Assembly: GCA_937916365.1 (NCBI GenBank)
Contig: CALFSY010000199.1
Coordinates: 1 to 11,673, forward strand
Direction: 5' to 3'
DNA from: an uncultured Jannaschia sp.
GTDB lineage: Bacteria > Pseudomonadota > Alphaproteobacteria > Rhodobacterales > Rhodobacteraceae
Length of the DNA: 11,673 bases
A program made the translations under genes and the position numbers. Below are positions 7,436-11,673 of this stretch, in pieces (positions within the stretch are counted from its first letter, which is position 1; each line of letters opens with the position of its first letter). Under the pieces are notes generated by a model. The model did not search any database. It worked only from the letters and a program-made list of their open reading frames with translations, and was not told where the DNA came from.

Positions 7436-7439
7436 CTCC
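7436..7439 (-). promoter_or_regulatory. Ribosome-binding site of rplM
   Basis: GGAG on the minus strand, nine bases before the ATG at 7426, supports that start. The alternative ATG at 7441 overlaps this site and would use no visible Shine-Dalgarno. Confidence 0.5.
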
Positions 7440-7478
7440 ATCGCATATGCTTGAAATCTTGCTGATCATCTAAATCCA

Positions 7479-7532
7479 GGCATACGATTGTATCAAGAGG
7501 GTATCAATGATTGAAGTTGATGTTGTAGTCAA
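7479..7532 (-). promoter_or_regulatory. Candidate promoter region of rplM-rpsI
   Basis: On the minus strand the region holds TTGACT (7527-7532, five matches to TTGACA) and TTGATA (7502-7507, also five). The second is followed after 17 bases by TATGCC (7479-7484), and a TACAAT lies at 7487-7492. No single pair is perfect in both boxes and spacing, so only the region is proposed. It is placed correctly, roughly 50-100 bases upstream of the rplM start. Confidence 0.3.
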
Positions 7533-7581
7533 GTATTTATGTATCGCAAAAGCTTATTTATTTCAGTAATTTATTATATAT

Positions 7582-7595
7582 GGTATTATAATACC
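7582..7595. promoter_or_regulatory. Perfect 14-bp palindrome, possible operator
   Basis: GGTATTATAATACC reads identically on both strands with no spacer. It sits in very AT-rich DNA about 155 bases upstream of rplM. Perfect symmetry of this length suits a dimeric regulator site. I cannot assign it to a known regulator, and AT-rich DNA produces such sequences more easily by chance. Confidence 0.35.
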
Positions 7596-8002
7596 GCATA
7601 AATCTTTATTTACACATGTCATACTCAATGGATTGCAAACGTCACACCTGGGATTATTTGATTTACCCTTCGATAAGCTTTCGAACATACCTCGGACATA
7701 GTTCATTGCCCACATTGATAAGCGCCATCGTATCGGTTTGATGTCTGCGTCCGTGATTTATATTCGTCCACTTGCCCTAAAACTACGGTGCTGCCCGTCG
7801 TGTGCCCAAATTTATGTATTGCGGGAATTTATGATACTTGGGTTGCATTTATATCTTGCACACGTGCATGTATATCTTCAGTATCAAAATCCATACTTTG
7901 AGTTGTCCACACCATAATACTTCTGCGGAAATTACCCTTAAAATTTTTGTAACATGCACGGCCCTGTGGGGTATGGATAACACCCACGAATATCGAAATT
8001 TA

Positions 8003-8836
8003 CTAATATACCAATCCTGCCTCATGCAGATACGAAAACCCTGCCCAAATATCGGCCCGGTTGCGCAATTCCAATACCAGATGCGGCGTGACCGGCAGCG
8101 CGGCTAACGCACGAAAAACACTGTGCCATTTAATTGTGCCTTGGCCCGGGGCCCAATGCCGATCGGCATATCCATCTGTGTCTTGTAGATGAACGTGGGC
8201 CAACGATTCCCCCGCCGCCGTTACGAAATAATCAACCGGTACCGATCCATCTTCACCAAAAACGTTATGAGCGTGGCCAGTATCAAGTGACACCTTTACA
8301 CGATCTGAATTGAAACTTTGGGCCAAATCTAGCCGGTCAAGCGGCGAAATATCATCACAATTCTCGATAACCAGGGTGATGCCTGCATCCTCGGCCCGGC
8401 GCACAACAGGCATCATAACGTTATGGCAAGCTGCTATGATTTTTTCTTTATGCGATGGTTCATTACCTAATCTGGGGCGATCTCCGAAATTGCGGTAATC
8501 CCAAATTGAAAAGGGTGAATGCACGACCATTTGGGTGGCCCCCAACATAATTGCGGCATCAAGACCCGTGAGATAGCGTTTGGTAATAATCGGCATAAGT
8601 TCTGGATCGGTGCAATCCATCGGCATAAACATAAATGGCCCATGAATTCCCAAACGCCCCTCGAACCCGTCTAAAGCCTTTTTTGCAGCCTGGGCTAAAC
8701 TTTGCCAATCGCCTAATAAAACGTTGGTATGATGAAAATCCTGCATTTCCAAATCACGTTGTTCAGCAATAAGCCAATCACGATAGGTTGGAAGATCAGA
8801 CACATTAAGCGCCGCGCCAATCTTAATCGGATTCAT
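8003..8836 (-). CDS. Sugar-phosphate isomerase/epimerase-like TIM-barrel protein
   Basis: This 277-aa protein belongs to the xylose isomerase-like / AP endonuclease 2 TIM-barrel superfamily, whose members isomerise or epimerise sugars using a divalent metal. Barrel-strand motifs appear in order: HGPF (65-68), VVHSPF (104-109), LVIEN with E158, SLDTGHAH with D185 and H188, HVHLQDTDGYADRHWAPGQGTIKW (about 215-237, with H216, D225 and H227), and LVLELRN with E256. These acidic and histidine residues match the expected metal ligands. The start at 8836 has AAGGA seven bases upstream. It lies 46 bases after the phnM-like gene on the same strand, so they are probably co-transcribed. The substrate is unknown. 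The neighbour suggests a phosphorylated sugar, which is inference. Confidence 0.82.
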   Translation of the reverse strand: MNPIKIGAALNVSDLPTYRDWLIAEQRDLEMQDFHHTNVLLGDWQSLAQAAKKALDGFEGRLGIHGPFMFMPMDCTDPELMPIITKRYLTGLDAAIMLGATQMVVHSPFSIWDYRNFGDRPRLGNEPSHKEKIIAACHNVMMPVVRRAEDAGITLVIENCDDISPLDRLDLAQSFNSDRVKVSLDTGHAHNVFGEDGSVPVDYFVTAAGESLAHVHLQDTDGYADRHWAPGQGTIKWHSVFRALAALPVTPHLVLELRNRADIWAGFSYLHEAGLVY

Positions 8837-8882
8837 TAAAATATCCTTTTATTTTGATGAGTGGAAAACATGAAGAATGAGA

Positions 8883-10034
8883 TTAAAAAACCCGGTGCCC
8901 CGCGCGCCAAACCGCACTTACCACCGGTTGGCCTCGCTCCAACCGCACCGCAACAAGATCAGCGCGCATACCCTCGGCAAGGTAGCCCCGATCGGCAAGA
9001 CCTGTCAAACGGGCGGGGGTCGTGCTGACCAAAGATACAGCTTGCGGCAGATCCATGTTTTGCCCAGGTGCAGCGGCCAATTTGAACGCCGCGTCAAGCA
9101 AGCTGCGCGGCACGTAGTCCGAGGCAAAAATATCCACCAAACCCTCTGCCAATAGATCGGCCACGGCGACATTCCCCGATTGCGATCCGCCCCGCAGATA
9201 ATTCGGCGCACCGGCAACAATTATCATCCCGGCCGCACGGGCGGCGCGGGCGGCCTCTATCGTTGTGGGAAATTCGGATATTTCGATGCCTTCGGCCAAG
9301 GCGGTCGTTATGTGGTTATGATCGCGATCATCGTGGCTCATTAACGGCACCCCCCGCGAATGCGCCGTTGCAATGACATGCTGACGCATTTTGGGGCCAA
9401 TTTCGCGCGCGCGTATCAAAAGATCCGCCATCATGGCCCGGCCTTTGGATTCCCCGACCTCAAGTTCGCGTAACATATAGTTCAACCACGCCTCTGGATC
9501 GGGGTTTTGGCGATCACCGGGCGTGTGATCCATGACAGAGACAAGTTTGGTTAGATCATGGTCAATGGTCGCATCAATCAAGTTTGCGGTGGCAGGGTCG
9601 GAAATTTCGCAGCGTAAATGCAACACATGCTGCGCGCGAAACATGTGCTTATGCTGCCCTTCTGCTAATGCCTCAATCATGGGGATTAGAATTTCGCGGC
9701 GTTCGGGATGCTTAATTGACGCACCGAACGATAGTGAATCAAATACTGTCGTCGTTCCGCCCGATATCACGACCGCATCATGTGCCATTAAGGCAGGCAG
9801 AAAATCCCACTGTACACTTAGGCGCGGGTGCACATGCCGTTCGGCATGATCGGTATGAATATCGACAAGACCAGGGATCAAAAATTGTCCCCGCAGGTCG
9901 ATGCCGTCCCGGGCGTTGGTTAAACCAGCGATCTTATCCCCATCAACGGCCAGTCCCCCCTCAACAATCCCATCCAATGTCACGATCTGGGCGTTCATCA
10001 AGGTAAATGGCATATGTGCGGAACTATCGAACAT
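8883..10034 (-). CDS. phnM: PhnM-like alpha-D-ribose 1-methylphosphonate 5-triphosphate diphosphatase
   Basis: PhnM is an amidohydrolase-fold enzyme of the C-P lyase pathway. It removes pyrophosphate from ribose 1-phosphonate 5-triphosphate before carbon-phosphorus cleavage. The 383-aa length fits. Diagnostic segments are PGLVDIHTDHAERHVHPR (54-71, metal-site start), MDHTPGDRQ (168-176), SHDD (233-236), EFPTTIEAA (254-262), GAPNYLRGGSQSGN (275-288) and SDYVP (305-309). E. coli PhnM, as I recall it, has HTDN where this has HTDH. No other phn gene is visible here, so the true substrate could differ. Neither the ATG at 10034 nor the in-frame ATG at 10013 has a clear ribosome-binding site. The second starts right at the conserved N-terminus (MPFTLMNAQIV) and may be correct. 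It precedes the epimerase-like gene by 46 bases. Confidence 0.85.
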   Translation of the reverse strand: MFDSSAHMPFTLMNAQIVTLDGIVEGGLAVDGDKIAGLTNARDGIDLRGQFLIPGLVDIHTDHAERHVHPRLSVQWDFLPALMAHDAVVISGGTTTVFDSLSFGASIKHPERREILIPMIEALAEGQHKHMFRAQHVLHLRCEISDPATANLIDATIDHDLTKLVSVMDHTPGDRQNPDPEAWLNYMLRELEVGESKGRAMMADLLIRAREIGPKMRQHVIATAHSRGVPLMSHDDRDHNHITTALAEGIEISEFPTTIEAARAARAAGMIIVAGAPNYLRGGSQSGNVAVADLLAEGLVDIFASDYVPRSLLDAAFKLAAAPGQNMDLPQAVSLVSTTPARLTGLADRGYLAEGMRADLVAVRLERGQPVVSAVWRAGHRVF

Positions 10035-10292
10035 GTTTTTGAAATCTATCTGTATGCTTCACAGGTTGCCATTCATACGCATCGGACATGGTCATACCCT
10101 ATTATGTGGGCAATACCGAAACTTAGGGTAAAGGCATAGCGTTTTTGTATGTAAGGGATGAAACCAGCCCTGTAGCGTATGCAATGCCACCCATATCTAT
10201 CCCAAGACCTCGAAAGCAGGGCGGTAGTATCGTCGCTCAGATTTGACGCTGATGTTAGCGTGGAAAATGCGATTGCGACTGTCACTGTTACG
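10035..10292. other. 258-bp gap between the methyltransferase and phnM-like genes
   Basis: This spacer should hold the phnM-like promoter on the minus strand, but I see no convincing -35/-10 pair; the nearest is a CATAAT around 10100. A 70-codon frame starting GTG at 10285 and ending at 10073 nearly fills the gap, with AAGGA ten bases upstream of its start. Its sequence resembles no family and is rich in R, Y and W, so it is not called as a gene. The stretch may be regulatory or a decayed gene. Confidence 0.4.
10246..10261 (-). terminator. Hairpin after the methyltransferase gene, possible weak terminator
   Basis: ACGCT and AGCGT form a 5-bp stem around a 6-nt loop, about 32 bases past the stop of the methyltransferase gene on the minus strand. 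It is followed by CAAATCT and not by a T-run. Intrinsic termination here would be weak at best. Confidence 0.2.
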
Positions 10293-11165
10293 TCATCCTT
10301 TTAAGGTGTTGACCATACGGCGGATGTGCGCCGGGCCTACCTCACAACATCCGCCCACGATTGTGGCCCCGCGTGCCACCCAACCTTGGGCAAAATCGGC
10401 ATAGCGGTCCGGCGGTAAATCTTGGCGTTTTTCCAATAGATCGGCAGTTTTACCCCGGTCACGAAATGCCTCGGCAATATGGGTAAAGCCATTGGCATAG
10501 GCCCCAAATGGCAAACTGGCCTGGGCAATGACATCTAAACCTTGGTCCACGGTTTCGGGCGGGGAACAATTTATCAAAATCGCATCTGGTGGCAGATCGA
10601 CCAAAAGCGGCAGAATATCTGACAACGCTTCGCCGGACCGCAGGCGTAGACCATCATCGTCGCTTACACTCAATGCTAGCCAAACGGGTTTACCAAAAGG
10701 CAAGGTGCCCATCAATGCGCCCCGTGCCTGTTCCACCGAAGCCACGGTTTCACATAAGAAAAGATCCACGAAAGGGTTTTGAATCATGCAAATTTCGGCA
10801 TAAAGTTCCGCAGCTTTGGTCGGTTCGGGCGCCAGATCGGGGCGGTAACTGGCCCCAAGCGGGCCGATTGCACCGGCAATGCGGCCTGATCCGTGGGCAT
10901 CACGTGCCTCTACCGCCATACGACAAGCGATTTCTTGCAAATCGCGAAATCGGTCATCTACTCCATAAGGAATCAATCGGTCATGGTGCACCGCGTAGGT
11001 GTTTGTGGTGGCAATATCGGCACCTGCCGCGAAATAATCATCGTGGATGGCACGCACGATGTCGGGGGTTTCCAACATGACCTGCGTCGCCCAAAGCGGC
11101 GTGGGCGGCAATGCAGACCGCGCCAACAATTCCTGCCCCATTCCCCCATCAAGAAACGTTACCAT
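10293..11165 (-). CDS. Homocysteine S-methyltransferase family protein
   Basis: This 290-aa cytoplasmic protein belongs to the zinc-dependent family that transfers a methyl group to homocysteine, making methionine (MmuM, BHMT and the MetH N-domain). The start LDGGMGQEL (5-13) and TTNTY (53-57) are typical. The three zinc-binding cysteines are present: C200 in LINCSPPE and the pair C273/C274 in [12 protein letters not shown]. The methyl donor could be S-methylmethionine, a betaine or another methylated compound; sequence alone does not decide. The ATG at 11165 has AAGG eight bases upstream. It is divergent from ychF and 258 bases upstream of the phnM-like gene on the same strand, so co-transcription is uncertain. 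Confidence 0.88.
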   Translation of the reverse strand: MVTFLDGGMGQELLARSALPPTPLWATQVMLETPDIVRAIHDDYFAAGADIATTNTYAVHHDRLIPYGVDDRFRDLQEIACRMAVEARDAHGSGRIAGAIGPLGASYRPDLAPEPTKAAELYAEICMIQNPFVDLFLCETVASVEQARGALMGTLPFGKPVWLALSVSDDDGLRLRSGEALSDILPLLVDLPPDAILINCSPPETVDQGLDVIAQASLPFGAYANGFTHIAEAFRDRGKTADLLEKRQDLPPDRYADFAQGWVARGATIVGGCCEVGPAHIRRMVNTLKG

Positions 11166-11266
11166 CTATCTAGCCTTATATATTCATCATTGTCTTAGTA
11201 TTGCCACAGCGATTGGTTTTAGCATTCCTAAGCGCCCGAATACACATCACCACACATTACCGCAAC

Positions 11267-11296
11267 TTGACCTTTGCACGGTACGGCCCCTACATG
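11267..11296 (+). promoter_or_regulatory. Candidate ychF promoter
   Basis: TTGACC (11267-11272) is followed after 17 bases by CTACAT (11290-11295) or after 18 by TACATG. The -35 box is close to consensus, as is usual for alphaproteobacteria, and the -10 is weak. Transcription would start about 30 bases before the ychF start codon. Confidence 0.4.
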
Positions 11297-11334
11297 CGCC
11301 AAAGCTGAACACAGGCAATAAGACGGAGGCAACG

Positions 11335-11673
11335 ATGGGCGTCAAGATGGGGATTGTAGGGTTGCCCAACGTCGGCAAATCAACGCTATTTAACGCGCTG
11401 ACTAAAACCGCCGCGGCCCAGGCCGCAAATTTCCCGATTTGCACGATCGAACCAAATGTGGGCGATGTCGCCGTTCCTGACCCACGCCTGGATACATTGG
11501 CGAACATGGCGCGCTCAAAACAAATGATCCCCACACGCATGACCTTTGTCGATATTGCAGGATTGGTCAAAGGTGCCTCAAAAGGCGAGGGATTGGGCAA
11601 CCAATTCCTGGCCAATATCCGCGAGGTTGACGCCATCGCCCACGTTCTGCGATGTTTTGATGACGATGATATA
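11335..11673 (+). CDS. ychF: Ribosome-associated P-loop ATPase/GTPase YchF (partial, 5' end)
   Basis: YchF (Ola1) is a conserved Obg-related P-loop NTPase that prefers ATP, associates with ribosomes and is linked to stress responses. Only the first 113 codons lie in the window; the gene runs off the right edge (family length about 365 aa). Visible motifs are the P-loop GLPNVGKST (9-17), [13 protein letters not shown] (about 46-58), G3 [20 protein letters not shown] (73-92) and [13 protein letters not shown]. The ATG at 11335 has GGAGG five bases upstream. The gene is divergent from the methyltransferase gene, with a 169-bp spacer. Confidence 0.96.
   Translation, partial: MGVKMGIVGLPNVGKSTLFNALTKTAAAQAANFPICTIEPNVGDVAVPDPRLDTLANMARSKQMIPTRMTFVDIAGLVKGASKGEGLGNQFLANIREVDAIAHVLRCFDDDDI

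Larger units (their letters stand above)
7427..8002. other. Long AT-rich intergenic region without a recognisable gene
   Basis: No reading frame here looks like a real protein, and I found no tRNA or known RNA motif. The base composition is extreme in places: 14 of 60 bases are G/C in 7541-7600. It must contain the rplM promoter on the minus strand and the end of the transcript from the epimerase-like gene. It also holds a perfect palindrome (7582-7595), a nearly perfect inverted repeat TTCGATAAGCTTTCGAA (7669-7685), and two TATCAA boxes (7491-7496 and 7502-7507). Possible contents are a regulatory region, a small RNA or a decayed gene. Confidence 0.5.

Noticed and set aside
7660..7700. tRNA T-loop-like TTCGAA on either strand
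   Set aside because: The flanking bases do not form a T-arm and no acceptor or anticodon arms fit around it.
7838..8107. 89-aa plus-strand reading frame in the AT-rich gap
   Set aside because: It starts with TTG without a ribosome-binding site, overlaps the 3' end of the epimerase-like gene on the other strand, and has an unnatural composition rich in C, H and Y. It looks spurious.
1..11673. CRISPR array, insertion sequence, phage or defence genes
   Set aside because: No regularly spaced repeats, terminal inverted repeats, transposase, integrase or recognisable defence domains were seen; the genes are mainly metabolic and housekeeping.

Overview
The window looks like chromosomal DNA of an alphaproteobacterium, most likely a marine member of the Rhodobacterales with moderate GC. 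Three things suggest this: ribosomal protein S9 carries a long N-terminal extension, fumC is followed by a short ribbon-helix-helix gene of a type I associate with Rhodobacterales, and a CcdA/TusA pair sits next to a polyamine-type ABC transporter. This placement rests on recalled protein families, not on a search, and no genus is claimed. Most of the content is core metabolism and translation. I see no phage, insertion sequence, CRISPR array, tRNA or rRNA.

Layout. Positions 1-2178 (+): fumC, a small unrecognised three-helix membrane protein in AT-rich DNA, and a ribbon-helix-helix protein coupled to it by an ATGA overlap. Positions 2221-3325: a divergent pair, ccdA (-) and a tusA-family gene (+), both concerned with thiol or sulfur chemistry. 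Positions 3322-6289 (-): a compact three-gene ABC transporter operon, read potB-like, potC-like, potA-like, joined by 4-nt overlaps. It has no substrate-binding protein gene in the window, and its last gene overlaps the stop codon of tusA. Positions 6470-7426 (-): rplM-rpsI, encoding ribosomal proteins L13 and S9. Positions 7427-8002: a long AT-rich stretch with no convincing gene, probably holding the rplM promoter and a perfect 14-bp palindrome. Positions 8003-10034 (-): a phnM-like gene followed by a TIM-barrel sugar-phosphate isomerase/epimerase-like gene. Positions 10293-11165 (-): a homocysteine S-methyltransferase-family gene. Positions 11335-11673 (+): the first 113 codons of ychF, cut by the window edge.

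How the parts fit. fumC is a TCA-cycle enzyme. ccdA moves reducing equivalents across the inner membrane and the TusA-like protein is a cytoplasmic sulfur carrier, so their divergent arrangement may allow shared control. The transporter would import a polyamine-like solute once loaded by a binding protein encoded elsewhere. The phnM/epimerase pair is the least ordinary part: PhnM normally works inside a C-P lyase operon, and here it stands alone with a putative sugar-phosphate enzyme. I found no clear new defence or mobile system. The best leads are the isolated PhnM pair, the C-terminally extended PotB-like permease, and the AT-rich membrane gene placed between fumC and its usual neighbour.
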